A stretch of DNA of 64,000 bases from an uncultured Gammaproteobacteria bacterium (GTDB lineage: Bacteria > Pseudomonadota > Gammaproteobacteria > Arenicellales > Poriferihabitantaceae), in NCBI GenBank assembly GCA_937992195.1, contig CALKKV010000043.1, positions 1 through 64,000 of the forward strand, read 5' to 3'. The notes under the pieces are model-generated. The model did no database searches. It was not told the origin of the DNA and saw nothing but the letters and a program-made list of their open reading frames with translations. Of this stretch, positions 35,015 to 44,287 are shown in pieces. A program made the translations under genes and the position numbers. Numbering within the stretch: position 1 is the stretch's first letter; each line of letters opens with the position of its first letter.

Positions 35015-36744
35015 TAAGCCAGCTCCCTCTCCTTGACTTCTTCCTGACCCGGAGCAAGATGCATTTCATGGTGCCCTTTACCCGCAGCGATCATTGGATA
35101 CACGTTGACAGTTGGATCCGTAATCACATCGACAAATACCAGTCGATCTTTCAAAGCAAACGCTTCTTCTAAGGTAGCATCCAGCTCTGCAGGCTTTTCA
35201 ACACGCATGCCAATATGACCGTAGCTTTCCGCGAGCTTAACAAAATCAGGAAGCGCATCCATATAAGAATGTGAATAGCGACGATCGTAGAAAAATTCCT
35301 GCCACTGCCGCACCATCCCCATATACTGATTATTCAGATTAATCACTTTTATTGGCAGTCCGTATTGCAGGCAACAGGACAGCTCCTGGATACACATCTG
35401 AATACTGGCATCACCAGTGATACAAATTACTGTGGCGTCAGGATAAGCCAGCTGAACACCCATAGCCGAAGGCAAACCAAACCCCATCGTGCCCAGCCCC
35501 CCGGAATTAATCCATCGACGCGGCTTTTCAAAGGCATAGTATTGTGCTGCCCACATTTGATGCTGGCCAACATCAGAACATACGTAAGCATCACCCTTTG
35601 TTATTTCACCTAATCGTTCAACTACCACTTGTGGAACAATCTTTTCTTCATTGGTTTTATAGGCAAGGGAGTCAAGGGACTTCCAACGGCCTATCTGCTC
35701 CCACCATTGATTAACCGCTGCGCGATCTATCTCATCAACCCGAGGTTCAAGCAGCTCTATCATTTGCTCCAGTACTTCCTGACAATCTCCAACGATCGGC
35801 ACCTCTACAGGTACGTTCTTACCAATCGATGACGGGTCAATGTCTATCTGAACGATTCTCGCACTAGGTGAAAACTTGGCAAGTTCGCCGGTTACGCGAT
35901 CATCAAACCTGGCACCAACTGCAATCATGACATCACAGTCATGCATCGCCATATTGGATTCGTAGGTTCCATGCATTCCGAGCATACCCAAAAAATTCTT
36001 GTTTGAAGCAGGTATCGCGCCAAGCCCCATCAAAGTACTGGTCGACGGATAGCTCAACATGTTTACCAGTTTTTGCACAGCGTCTTCTGCATTGCCAATC
36101 ACAGCACCGCCGCCGGTATAGATAATCGGTTTCCTGGCACTTAATAACAGATCAACGCCGCGTTTAACCTGTTTGGAATGCCCCCGTGTTCTTGGCTGAT
36201 AAGAACGCATATCAACCGACTCAGGATAATTATAGTCGGTCAGATTGGCTGTAATATCCTTAGGGATATCAACAACAACCGGCCCCGGGCGACCAGAGCT
36301 CGCAATATAAAACGCTTTCTTCATGGTTTCAGCGAGATCGTCGACATCGTTAACCAAAAAGTTATGCTTCACGCACGGTCGTGTGATGCCAACGGTATCA
36401 ACCTCCTGGAATGCATCGTCACCAATCAGATGCGAAGGCACCTGAGCAGTCAGCACGACCATAGGAATTGAATCCATATAAGCGGTCGCAATCCCGGTTA
36501 TCGTGTTTGTTACACCTGGTCCAGAGGTAACCAGCACAACACCCGGTTTGCCTGTTGCCCGAGCATAGCCATCGGCAGCATGGGTAGCACCCTGCTCATG
36601 TCTGACCAGTATATGTTTTACCTGATCTTGCTTGTACAGGGCGTCATAAATATGGAGAGCGGCCCCTCCGGGATATCCAAACAGGAATTCGATGCCTTCG
36701 TCTTGAAGACAGCGAACAACAATATCAGCACCAGTTAGCTGCAC
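35014..36744 (-). CDS. ilvI: Acetolactate synthase large (catalytic) subunit
   Basis: 576 residues from GTG 36744, with GAGGT 6-7 bases upstream. The thiamine-diphosphate glutamate lies in LVRHEQGATHAADGYARATG; VLVTSGPGVTN, RPGPVVVDIPKD, GARFDDRVTG and the metal/ThDP motif CITGDASIQMCIQELSCCLQ with NNQYMGMVRQWQ follow. It condenses pyruvate to acetolactate, the first common step to valine and leucine (and isoleucine). A terminator-like hairpin lies between the probable promoter and the start. Confidence 0.97.
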   Translation of the reverse strand: MQLTGADIVVRCLQDEGIEFLFGYPGGAALHIYDALYKQDQVKHILVRHEQGATHAADGYARATGKPGVVLVTSGPGVTNTITGIATAYMDSIPMVVLTAQVPSHLIGDDAFQEVDTVGITRPCVKHNFLVNDVDDLAETMKKAFYIASSGRPGPVVVDIPKDITANLTDYNYPESVDMRSYQPRTRGHSKQVKRGVDLLLSARKPIIYTGGGAVIGNAEDAVQKLVNMLSYPSTSTLMGLGAIPASNKNFLGMLGMHGTYESNMAMHDCDVMIAVGARFDDRVTGELAKFSPSARIVQIDIDPSSIGKNVPVEVPIVGDCQEVLEQMIELLEPRVDEIDRAAVNQWWEQIGRWKSLDSLAYKTNEEKIVPQVVVERLGEITKGDAYVCSDVGQHQMWAAQYYAFEKPRRWINSGGLGTMGFGLPSAMGVQLAYPDATVICITGDASIQMCIQELSCCLQYGLPIKVINLNNQYMGMVRQWQEFFYDRRYSHSYMDALPDFVKLAESYGHIGMRVEKPAELDATLEEAFALKDRLVFVDVITDPTVNVYPMIAAGKGHHEMHLAPGQEEVKERELA

Positions 36745-36759
36745 GGTTCACCTCAAAGC

Positions 36760-36783
36760 AAAAAAATCCGCGACTTGCGCGGA
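36760..36783 (-). terminator. Terminator-like hairpin in the ilvI leader (possible attenuator or ffh terminator)
   Basis: On the minus strand TCCGCG-CAAGT-CGCGGA is followed by seven T, ending 15 bases before the ilvI GTG. A plausible promoter lies just upstream, so the hairpin falls inside the ilvI leader. It could instead simply terminate ffh, which reads into this region from the right. Confidence 0.7.
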
Positions 36784-36808
36784 CAAGAAAAAGAAAAATT
36801 AGGAGTCA

Positions 36809-36838
36809 AGTATAAAGCTATTTTTCTCGACATTCCAA
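36809..36838 (-). promoter_or_regulatory. Probable sigma-70 promoter of ilvIH
   Basis: Reading leftward, -35 TTGGAA (36833-36838) and -10 TATACT (36809-36814) are separated by 18 bases. Transcription would start about 20 bases before the hairpin. No leader peptide with branched-chain codons fits in the short leader. Confidence 0.5.
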
Positions 36839-37015
36839 ACATTTAGAGAATGATTTACAAGCAAAGCGAGATAACAAGAACAGTTTTCCAAATCGACGCA
36901 AAATCCTCTTCTGGTTTGCGCAACCACTACTGTATGCGATCAGTCTTTAGGGGTATAAATCCGCACCATATTGCTGGTCTAAACCCGAGCCTCACAAGCG
37001 TAGGGCGAACAACAG

Positions 37016-38383
37016 CTACATCCCCATTCCCGGTGGCATTCCACCTTGCCCTTTTAACTGCTGCATCAAACTCCGCATTCCACCTTTCTTTTTCATTCGC
37101 TTCATCATTTTTTGCATTTGCGTAAACTGCTTCAACAAACGGTTCACATCCTGCACCTGGGTGCCGGAACCCAGCGCGATTCTCTTTTTCCGCGCACCCC
37201 TTAAAACAGCAGGAAAACGCCTCTCGTGAGGTGTCATGGAATTGATAATCGCAATGGTCTGGGCCGTTTGATGATCACCAACCTTATCCAGCGCTTTTTG
37301 CGGCAGGTTGCCCATACCTGGCAATTTATCGACCATACTCGCCATGCCACCCATATTTTGCATTTGCATCATTTGTTCACGGAAATCTTCAAGATCGAAA
37401 TCTTTTCCTTTGACAAACTTTTTGGCCAGCTTCTCGGCTTTTGTTTTATCGACTTTTCGCTCAACTTCTTCAACAAGGGAGAGCACATCGCCCATGCCAA
37501 GAATACGAGATGCCAAACGGTCTGGATGAAATGGCTCCAGCGCGTCCATTGATTCACCAACACCAATAAACTTAATTGGCTTGCCCGTGATATGTCGAAT
37601 TGACAGCGCCGCTCCACCTCTGGCATCACCATCCGTCTTTGTAAGCACTACGCCGGTTAACGGCAGCGCCTGATCAAACGCTCGCGCGCTGTTGGCAGCA
37701 TCCTGACCGGTCATACTATCTACTACAAACAACGTTTCAATCGGATCGATCGCCTTGTGAATTTGTTTCACCTCGTCCATCAATTCGCCGTCAACGTGGA
37801 GCCGACCGGCGGTGTCCACAATGACGACATCTCGACTGGTGACACGGCCGTGCTCTATGGCATTTCTGGCGATATCGACGGGCTTTTGATCTGCACTGCT
37901 GGCAAAAAAATCTGCGCCAACTGAAGCCGCAACCGTTTCCAATTGCTTGATCGCCGCCGGTCGATAGACGTCAGCACTGGTCACCAAAACTGATTTTTTA
38001 TCTCGGGTTTTTAATAAATTGGCGAGTTTACCTACGGTGGTAGTTTTTCCCGCACCCTGCAAACCGGCGACCAGTATAACGGCTGGAGGACGAGTGGCCA
38101 GATTGAGTCCGTCATTGGCGCTCCCCATTAAGCTCTCCAGCTCTTGCTGCACCACTTTTATTACCGCCTGACCGGGAGTTAAGCTACCAAGTACATCCTG
38201 ACCAATCGCTCTTTGTTTTGCTCGCTCGACAAACTCCTTTACTACTTCCAGAGAAACATCGGCTTCCAGCAGCGCAATCCGCACCTCGCGCATCGCTTCA
38301 GAGATATTTTCCTCAGACAGCTTTCCTTTGCCACTTAAGTTTTTGAACGTCGATTGCAGGCGTTCACTTAGTTGTTCAAACAT
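37016..38383 (-). CDS. ffh: Signal recognition particle protein Ffh
   Basis: 455 residues. N domain (1-85), GTPase domain with GLQGAGKTTTVGKLA (G1), VDTAGRLHVDGELM (G3) and TKTDGDARGG (G4), and a methionine-rich M domain from about 300 ending KKKGGMRSLMQQLKGQGGMP. It binds signal sequences and 4.5S RNA for co-translational targeting to FtsY. The divergent ypjD-like neighbour is the usual gammaproteobacterial arrangement. Confidence 0.97.
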   Translation of the reverse strand: MFEQLSERLQSTFKNLSGKGKLSEENISEAMREVRIALLEADVSLEVVKEFVERAKQRAIGQDVLGSLTPGQAVIKVVQQELESLMGSANDGLNLATRPPAVILVAGLQGAGKTTTVGKLANLLKTRDKKSVLVTSADVYRPAAIKQLETVAASVGADFFASSADQKPVDIARNAIEHGRVTSRDVVIVDTAGRLHVDGELMDEVKQIHKAIDPIETLFVVDSMTGQDAANSARAFDQALPLTGVVLTKTDGDARGGAALSIRHITGKPIKFIGVGESMDALEPFHPDRLASRILGMGDVLSLVEEVERKVDKTKAEKLAKKFVKGKDFDLEDFREQMMQMQNMGGMASMVDKLPGMGNLPQKALDKVGDHQTAQTIAIINSMTPHERRFPAVLRGARKKRIALGSGTQVQDVNRLLKQFTQMQKMMKRMKKKGGMRSLMQQLKGQGGMPPGMGM

Positions 38384-38585
38384 ATATACTCAATACTTAT
38401 TCAATTCATATTATGGAGAGACCGGTGCCTGAGAAATCATCTAAGGCAGAACATTAAGTGGTATTATTTTCTGCCAAATCCAGCTCAGGATCTCTATCGC
38501 CATTCGAAGTTTACATCTATTTGATCTAGCGATCGCGTAGATTTTAGAAAACCTCGGGAAACTTCTCTGAAAATATCAGCTTGTT

Positions 38586-39413
38586 ATGTTCGTCTTCGTC
38601 ACTCTTATTCTATACCTTGCTGGCGCATTGCTATTTTGGCGGCGGGTAAAAGGATACCAAGAGCATCCGAACACTTCCGAAAACAAAAAAAACAAGGGGC
38701 TGGTTCGCTGGGTTTATATCGGAATTGCCATGGTATTAAGCGTGTTACATAGCATTCACTTGTACTCAACCCTTCTTGTAAATGGCGACATAAATCTGGC
38801 TTTAGGAAATATATTTTCTCTCGTTTGCTTAATGACGATGATTATGTTTTGGTTGGGGGCGTTAGTTCGACAAATTACTAATCTCGGCGTAATCGTCCTT
38901 CCAATTGGATTCCTTGGTCTGTTTGCCAGTAGTTACACTCCTGGAACCGCGCTAATCTTGCAAGGCGCCCCACCATCACTTTGGGCGCATCTGACCATAG
39001 CGATTCTTGCATTTGGCTTTCTATGTATTGCTGCAGTGCAGGCTACCCTGTTGTTTTTGCAGGAAAAGCAATTGCAGAGCGCAAATCCGGGCGGCTTTTT
39101 CCCGGCGCTTCCTGCAATCCAGACTATGGAGCAGAATATGGTGCAGTTAACCATTTTGGGGGTGGCATTGCTCACGATCAATTTGGTCACTGGGTTGCTC
39201 TCGTCATGGCAGGTCCATGGCAAAACAATTGAGCTCAATCACCACATTTTGCTATCCATTCTTGCGTGGTTCGGCTTTACAACCCTGTTAATTGGAAGAA
39301 AAATGTTTGGATGGCGGGGACAGATCGCAGCAAAATGGACCCTCTTCGCCTTTTTCCTACTGCTTTTAGCGTATTTTGGCACTAGAATCGTCACCTCCAT
39401 TATATTGGCCTAA
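38586..39413 (+). CDS. Cytochrome c assembly-like membrane protein (YpjD/CcsA-HemX family)
   Basis: 275 residues with about eight membrane segments. SLWAHLTIAILAFGFLCIAA holds a conserved His of the CcsA/HemX fold, VLHSIHLYSTL another, and LNHHILLSILAW and FGWRGQIAAKW the C-terminal marks of the YpjD group. These proteins are related to heme handlers for cytochrome c maturation, but the role of the ffh-linked member is not established. Divergent from ffh, 202 bases between. Confidence 0.85.
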   Translation: MFVFVTLILYLAGALLFWRRVKGYQEHPNTSENKKNKGLVRWVYIGIAMVLSVLHSIHLYSTLLVNGDINLALGNIFSLVCLMTMIMFWLGALVRQITNLGVIVLPIGFLGLFASSYTPGTALILQGAPPSLWAHLTIAILAFGFLCIAAVQATLLFLQEKQLQSANPGGFFPALPAIQTMEQNMVQLTILGVALLTINLVTGLLSSWQVHGKTIELNHHILLSILAWFGFTTLLIGRKMFGWRGQIAAKWTLFAFFLLLLAYFGTRIVTSIILA

Positions 39414-39515
39414 AACATTGACCTAGCGGCCGATTCCAGATATCTTCGCTTTTCAGAAATTAGAACCAGATTATTCGTTAACATGAAGATTTTAAAGGCA
39501 TTTGGGGAAAGTCCT

Positions 39516-40199
39516 ATGAATAAATTTAGTCCAAAGTTAGCCGCCACAGCGTTTGCGGCAGTTTTGGTTGCAGGATGTAGTAGCGGCGGAGGCACTACAT
39601 CCAGCGGTGATGGTTTGGGAGTACAAACCACAGCGTCGAATATGTTGCTGCTCTCTTCACTGGCACCGGGGCCAGGTGGTGGTTTTGATGAAGAAACTAT
39701 TAGCGTCGATGCGTTCATCAATATTTGCGAATTTATGCCTGGCAGTGAATCAACCGATGAGGATGGCAATGTTACCGTTACACAGGACGAAACCGAGTTC
39801 GAGCCTGGCCTAACCACCAAGACAGGGTTATTAACCATCGTTGCCAGAGATCTGGTTGACGAATCGGGCCTGACGCCAGTGGAGTTTTTTCCAGAGGGTG
39901 TTGTTTTTACGCGATACCAAGTTTCTTTCACGTCACCAGATGCTTTTGCACCGAACTTACAAGATCGAACCTTTCAGCAAACATTGGTTATACCAAACGG
40001 CTCAGCTGAAGCGACTTTCTCGATCATTCTTGTCGACCTTGGTGTGATCCTGTCTGAATTCCAGCCTCAGTCTTCTGGAAGTATTGCTAGCTACAACGTA
40101 AGGGTAACTGCAAGCGGTGCGGAACTGAATGGTACTCCTATTAGCGTCAGTGCAGAGACTTTTCTTGAAATTGGTGACTTCGATCGGTGCGACAACTAA
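39516..40199 (+). CDS. Putative lipoprotein, unknown function
   Basis: 227 residues from ATG 39516, with GGGGA about 8 bases upstream; an upstream ATG at 39483 would put 11 extra residues before the signal. The lipobox LVAGC gives lipidated Cys21, followed by a Ser/Gly linker (SSGGGTTSSGDGLG). The remainder is acidic and predicted mostly beta, with a possible Ig-like sandwich (FTRYQVSFTSPDAFAP, ASYNVRVTASGAELNGTPIS). No family recognised. Ser at +2 favours the outer membrane. Confidence 0.75.
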   Translation: MNKFSPKLAATAFAAVLVAGCSSGGGTTSSGDGLGVQTTASNMLLLSSLAPGPGGGFDEETISVDAFINICEFMPGSESTDEDGNVTVTQDETEFEPGLTTKTGLLTIVARDLVDESGLTPVEFFPEGVVFTRYQVSFTSPDAFAPNLQDRTFQQTLVIPNGSAEATFSIILVDLGVILSEFQPQSSGSIASYNVRVTASGAELNGTPISVSAETFLEIGDFDRCDN

Positions 40200-40268
40200 C
40201 AACACAGTTGTGTGATAGAGTGCTTTGTCATCATCAGCTAAACGGTGTATCTTAGTCAGCGAAACAAG

Positions 40269-40715
40269 ATGAAGTACTATTTAAAAGCAGCATGGGTTTC
40301 CATGCTGCTTTTTTATTGCTCGGCGTCATTTGGGCAAAATGTTGGATACGATATTTATCTCACCGCAAAGGAAGAAAACAATCAGCCTTCAGAAGTGCGA
40401 GAAGAAGAGTTTGACTGCACTGATCGTATCTTCGTTGTCATCATCGTTGCCGGGTTATCCAATGACCAGCACGAGCTGAAAGTTCGATGGCTCGATCCTG
40501 CCGGAAATCAAAAGGAGTTGACGCGCTATAATTTCGAGGGACGCGCAATTACAAAAATCTGGGCCTGGTTGCAGTTAAACGGTCCAACTGGCGCAATTAT
40601 CGGGCAAATGTTCGACCCGTCTTTTGGGATGGAAGAATTTATTGGCGACTGGTTCGCCGAAGTCTATATAGATAATAAAAAGGTTTCCTTAAAACCCTTT
40701 CGCGTACTCTGCTAA
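40269..40715 (+). CDS. Small exported protein, unknown function
   Basis: 148 residues from ATG 40269. A clear signal peptide (MKYYLKAAWVSMLLFYCSAS, cleavage near SFGQ) precedes a compact domain with FDCTDRIFVVIIVAGLSNDQ, ELKVRWLDPAGNQKELTRYN and WFAEVYIDNKKV, reminiscent of Ig-like periplasmic domains; two cysteines (Asp-Cys-Thr and the C-terminal Cys) could form a disulfide. A perfect terminator-like hairpin lies inside the signal-peptide codons. Not recognised as a named family. Confidence 0.65.
   Translation: MKYYLKAAWVSMLLFYCSASFGQNVGYDIYLTAKEENNQPSEVREEEFDCTDRIFVVIIVAGLSNDQHELKVRWLDPAGNQKELTRYNFEGRAITKIWAWLQLNGPTGAIIGQMFDPSFGMEEFIGDWFAEVYIDNKKVSLKPFRVLC
40283..40314 (+). terminator. Terminator-shaped hairpin inside a coding region
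   Basis: AAAAGCAGCATGG and CCATGCTGCTTTT pair perfectly around GTTT and continue into further T. It starts 15 bases inside the ORF that begins at 40269 and 84 bases after the upstream lipoprotein stop. It may end the upstream transcript or attenuate the downstream gene. Confidence 0.75.
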
Positions 40716-40717
40716 TT

Positions 40718-41425
40718 CTATGGGTCTTTGTGGTTACCAGATTTCTGAGCCACATTGTCTCTGACATAGGCTGCGCTTAACTGCATCGGAGAACCAAGCG
40801 ATGCGATATCTGCCAGAGGGAAAAGGTTTCTTGCTTCTGGGTGATGATTACCCAATATCTCAATTTTCCTGTCTCCGATTTCGGGCGGCAAGCTATCTGC
40901 ATAAGCGTTCCAGCCAGAACCAACACCATATATCTGTATTGCTTTCAATCTGTCTGAATGAATCTCTTTTATACCCATAACGACATCTAGGACTGTTTGA
41001 GGGTCCGAAACTTGAGCCGCAAGAAGCGGAGTCGTTCCATTACAAGTGTCATAAAGACACCAGTAAACCTGCCCCATTCGCGCATCGATCGCACTCAATA
41101 CCACGCTATTCTCAATCGGTATCGCAAGTGCTGCTAACGAATGTAAGCCAACGGCTGACAGACCAGATGCGAATGCGAGACCCTGCGCAATACCGATACC
41201 AATGCGCAGACCAGTAAATGATCCCGGCCCCATATCCACAGCAATCGCATCCAATTCTCTCAAATTCGTTTTTCGTTCCAACAATAACTGTTCGACCATA
41301 CCGTGCACTAGCCGAGAGTGACCGTTTGCAACAACCTGCTGCCGCTGTGTAATTTCACCATTGAACCGCAGCGCAACCGAGCAATTCTCCGTTGCCGTCT
41401 CTATCGCTAACATATCTATGGTCAA
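40718..41425 (-). CDS. tsaB: tRNA threonylcarbamoyladenosine biosynthesis protein TsaB
   Basis: 235 residues. MLAIETATENCSVALRFNG, GHSRLVHGMVEQLL, IAVDMGPGSFTGLRIGIGIA and LSAVGLHSLAALA are TsaB marks of the ASKHA fold. With TsaD and TsaE it makes t6A37 in ANN-reading tRNAs. The TTG at 41425 has GGAG 7 bases upstream and overlaps the previous stop (TTGA); the more family-like ATG at 41413 lacks such a site, so TTG is preferred. Coupled with the helicase gene before it. Confidence 0.93.
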   Translation of the reverse strand: MTIDMLAIETATENCSVALRFNGEITQRQQVVANGHSRLVHGMVEQLLLERKTNLRELDAIAVDMGPGSFTGLRIGIGIAQGLAFASGLSAVGLHSLAALAIPIENSVVLSAIDARMGQVYWCLYDTCNGTTPLLAAQVSDPQTVLDVVMGIKEIHSDRLKAIQIYGVGSGWNAYADSLPPEIGDRKIEILGNHHPEARNLFPLADIASLGSPMQLSAAYVRDNVAQKSGNHKDP

Positions 41426-43338
41426 CGCACTTCTCCAAAGAACTGTTCGACATGATGCATTTGCTTGGTTATCGACATCGGCGGCAGGCTGTCCAAAAAT
41501 TTTTGACCGTATCTTTTTGTTGTCACTCTAGGATCACATATCACCAGAACACCACGATCCGTTTCGGATCGAATCAGTCTGCCCGCTCCCTGCTTTAGGG
41601 CGATTGCAGCATCGGGAACCTGAATTTCCATAAACGCATTCCCTCCCATCTCTTCACAGGCCTGTAATCGGCTCTTTAAAACCGGATCACCTGGAGAGGC
41701 AAACGGTAGTTTATCGATAATCACGCATGAGAGCGCATCACCTTTAATATCAACCCCCTCCCAAAAACTGGAAGTGCCAAACAACACTGCATTACTTGTG
41801 CGTTGGAATCGATCCATTAACTCGCTGCGCGGCGATTCGCCCTGCAACAATAAAGGAAAGCGGCTCTTTGTTTTCATCTTTTTGTACACTGCATTCATCA
41901 TGGAATAGCTGGTAAAAAGACAAAAGGCCCGACCGTTGCTCGCCTCAGTGACTTGATAAATTATCTCGAACACGCTAGCGGCGAATTCCCGCTCCCTCGG
42001 GTCTGGCATATCCGTTGGCAGAAACAACAGTGCGTTATTCGGATAATCATAGGGGCTGACCCAGTTTCTAAAACTCGCGTGGGACAAGCCCAAACGATCA
42101 CTAAACGCGGTAAAATCATTACCAATCGCAAGGGTCGCAGAAGTGAAAACCCATGACTTTGCACGACCCATAACGGCGTTAAAGCGCTGACTGACTTCCA
42201 TTGGCGTGCCGTTTAGCCGCACATGACGTTGAGAAACATTGACCCAACGAATGAGATTATTGTCTCGACCAGAAATCCATTGATCAAGCAGACTTTGTAT
42301 GTGGAGAGCTCTGTTAAAGCATCTTTCCAGCGACTCACCAGCTACCGCAGCAGACTCCAGAGTCTCTAACAGTGCGTCTAGTGCAACCTGCAGGGTTTCA
42401 AGCGCCCTTTGAAACTGCGCATTCTGCACTTGTTCGAGCTCGACAGACTGATCAGCAAATGATGCTACGCTTTGATACAACCCGTCCAAAGCGCGTTCTA
42501 CCGGAGGAATTACCGAAACAAAATCGCTCGCGCTTCGATCTTCACTTTCAGCGGTAACAATATCTCTGCAAAGCTCACTCAGCTGAAAGCTCGAAATATA
42601 AAAACCAAAAAAATTGGATGCGATTTCAGAAATCGCATGGGCTTCGTCAAATATAACTGCGTCATAGTTAGGAAGCAGTTCACCAAAACCGTCATCCTTT
42701 AAAGACAAATCTGAGAAAAACAAATGGTGATTAACAACCACCACTTCCGCCTCCATCGCTTTTTGACGCGCCTTAACGACAAAACACTTTTTAAAATCCG
42801 GACACTTACCACCAAGGCAATTATCCGCTGTAGAAGTGACCTCTCTCCAAATTGGTGCCTGATCGCTGATCTCACTCACTTCCGCAATATCACCGACTTC
42901 GGTCTTACTCGCCCAGCGTTCAATCACACTGAACGACAGATTCTGTTTCTTACCTACTATAGAACTCTGACCACTATTTAGTTTCAAGCGGTAGGGACAA
43001 AGATAATTTGATCTTCCCTTCAGCATCACAGCGTTTACCGGCTTGTTAAGCATATGGCTAACTGTCGGGATATCTCGGTGAAATATCTGGTCCTGAAGGT
43101 GTTTTGTACCGGTTGATACGATTGTGCGGCTTTTGCTTTGAACAATCGGTACAAGATAGGCAAAGGTCTTTCCTGTTCCTGTGCCGGACTCAGCAACCAG
43201 AGTGCCGCCGTCGTTCAGAACGTGAGCCACCTCAGATGCCATTTCCTGTTGCGCCTGTCGCGCGGTAAATCCTTCCAGGTTGTCAGCAAAGGGGCCATCC
43301 GCTGACAGCGCGAAAGCGGCTTTTTCAGGGTAAGACAA
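41422..43338 (-). CDS. YoaA/DinG-type Fe-S helicase (XPD-like)
   Basis: 638 residues, superfamily 2. Walker A AESGTGTGKTFAYLVP; the four iron-sulfur cysteines are in SNYLCPYRL and CLGGKCPDFKKCF; DEAH in VIFDEAHAISEIASNF; motif VI QGAGRLIRSETDRGVL. The C-terminal half and FWEGVDIKGDALSCVIIDKLPF fit YoaA better than DinG. YoaA-type helicases work with the chi subunit of DNA polymerase III in repairing stalled synthesis (known in E. coli). It is 1 base from rmlD and overlaps tsaB by 4. Confidence 0.93.
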   Translation of the reverse strand: MSYPEKAAFALSADGPFADNLEGFTARQAQQEMASEVAHVLNDGGTLVAESGTGTGKTFAYLVPIVQSKSRTIVSTGTKHLQDQIFHRDIPTVSHMLNKPVNAVMLKGRSNYLCPYRLKLNSGQSSIVGKKQNLSFSVIERWASKTEVGDIAEVSEISDQAPIWREVTSTADNCLGGKCPDFKKCFVVKARQKAMEAEVVVVNHHLFFSDLSLKDDGFGELLPNYDAVIFDEAHAISEIASNFFGFYISSFQLSELCRDIVTAESEDRSASDFVSVIPPVERALDGLYQSVASFADQSVELEQVQNAQFQRALETLQVALDALLETLESAAVAGESLERCFNRALHIQSLLDQWISGRDNNLIRWVNVSQRHVRLNGTPMEVSQRFNAVMGRAKSWVFTSATLAIGNDFTAFSDRLGLSHASFRNWVSPYDYPNNALLFLPTDMPDPREREFAASVFEIIYQVTEASNGRAFCLFTSYSMMNAVYKKMKTKSRFPLLLQGESPRSELMDRFQRTSNAVLFGTSSFWEGVDIKGDALSCVIIDKLPFASPGDPVLKSRLQACEEMGGNAFMEIQVPDAAIALKQGAGRLIRSETDRGVLVICDPRVTTKRYGQKFLDSLPPMSITKQMHHVEQFFGEVR

Positions 43339-43339
43339 G

Positions 43340-44239
43340 TTAAGACTGCCGCTGCAAACAACGGGCTAACGCACTTTTCCAGCTGTCGAGTTCGATATTG
43401 AAATCAGCCTTTAATTTTGCGTTGTTTAAAACCGAATAGTGAGGCCTGGGCGCAGGAGTTGGGTATTCATCGGTGCTAATTGTTGAAACACTGACGTGAT
43501 GATTGTTAGATAACTGCATAATTTCCCGACAAAAGTCAGACCAGTTGGTGATACCAGAACCTGTCGCATGGTAAATACCATACAAAGAAACATCAGGAGC
43601 CGTGATCATCTTACGCATTACTTGAATCGTTGCAGCAGCGAGATCATCTGCCAAAGTTGGACTACCATATTGATCTCCAACCACGCTTAACGCATCTCTG
43701 TCTTTCGCAAGCTCCAACATTGTGTTCACAAAATTCTTACCATTTTTAGAGTACACCCATGCAGTTCTGAAAATGAAGTGTTGCGGCAGTAACTGCGCAA
43801 CATTTTGTTCTCCCGCCAGTTTCGTTTTTCCATACACGCTTTGCGGGTTCGGAGAATCAGACTCTAGATAAGGAGTTTTAGCGTTTCCATCAAAAACATA
43901 GTCCGTAGAATAGTGCACCATGGCAGCACCAACATCGCGGCAAGCTTCGGCGATCACACGGGGGGCTTCGGCATTCAACTGATAAGCAAGGTCGTACTCG
44001 CTTTCTGCTTTATCTACGGCGGTATGTGCTGATGTATTGATAACCCAATCGGGTTTTTCCTCCATCACCAATGCTCTAGTCGCCTTACTATCAGTCAAGT
44101 CAACATCTTCAATATCCGTCGCAGTGACGGAAAAATCTCCAGGATCAACATGATACGAAGGAGTTTTTAGTTGCGTTACTAATTGACTACCGACTTGGCC
44201 GTGCTTGCCAAATATAAGAACTTTTACAGGAGAAGGCAT
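43340..44239 (-). CDS. rmlD: dTDP-4-dehydrorhamnose reductase
   Basis: 299 residues, extended SDR. KVLIFGKHGQVGSQLVTQL is the NAD(P) loop, VINTSAHTAVDKAE and HYSTDYVFDGNAKTPYLESD are family marks, and YGKTKLAGE holds the YxxxK pair. It reduces dTDP-4-keto-L-rhamnose to dTDP-L-rhamnose, the donor for O-antigen or other surface glycans. rmlC lies upstream, 48 bases apart; rmlA and rmlB are not next to them. Confidence 0.94.
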   Translation of the reverse strand: MPSPVKVLIFGKHGQVGSQLVTQLKTPSYHVDPGDFSVTATDIEDVDLTDSKATRALVMEEKPDWVINTSAHTAVDKAESEYDLAYQLNAEAPRVIAEACRDVGAAMVHYSTDYVFDGNAKTPYLESDSPNPQSVYGKTKLAGEQNVAQLLPQHFIFRTAWVYSKNGKNFVNTMLELAKDRDALSVVGDQYGSPTLADDLAAATIQVMRKMITAPDVSLYGIYHATGSGITNWSDFCREIMQLSNNHHVSVSTISTDEYPTPAPRPHYSVLNNAKLKADFNIELDSWKSALARCLQRQS

Positions 44240-44287
44240 TTTAAATTTGGACTGGTTACGCTTTAAAAAAATAGCAGGTAAATACAG

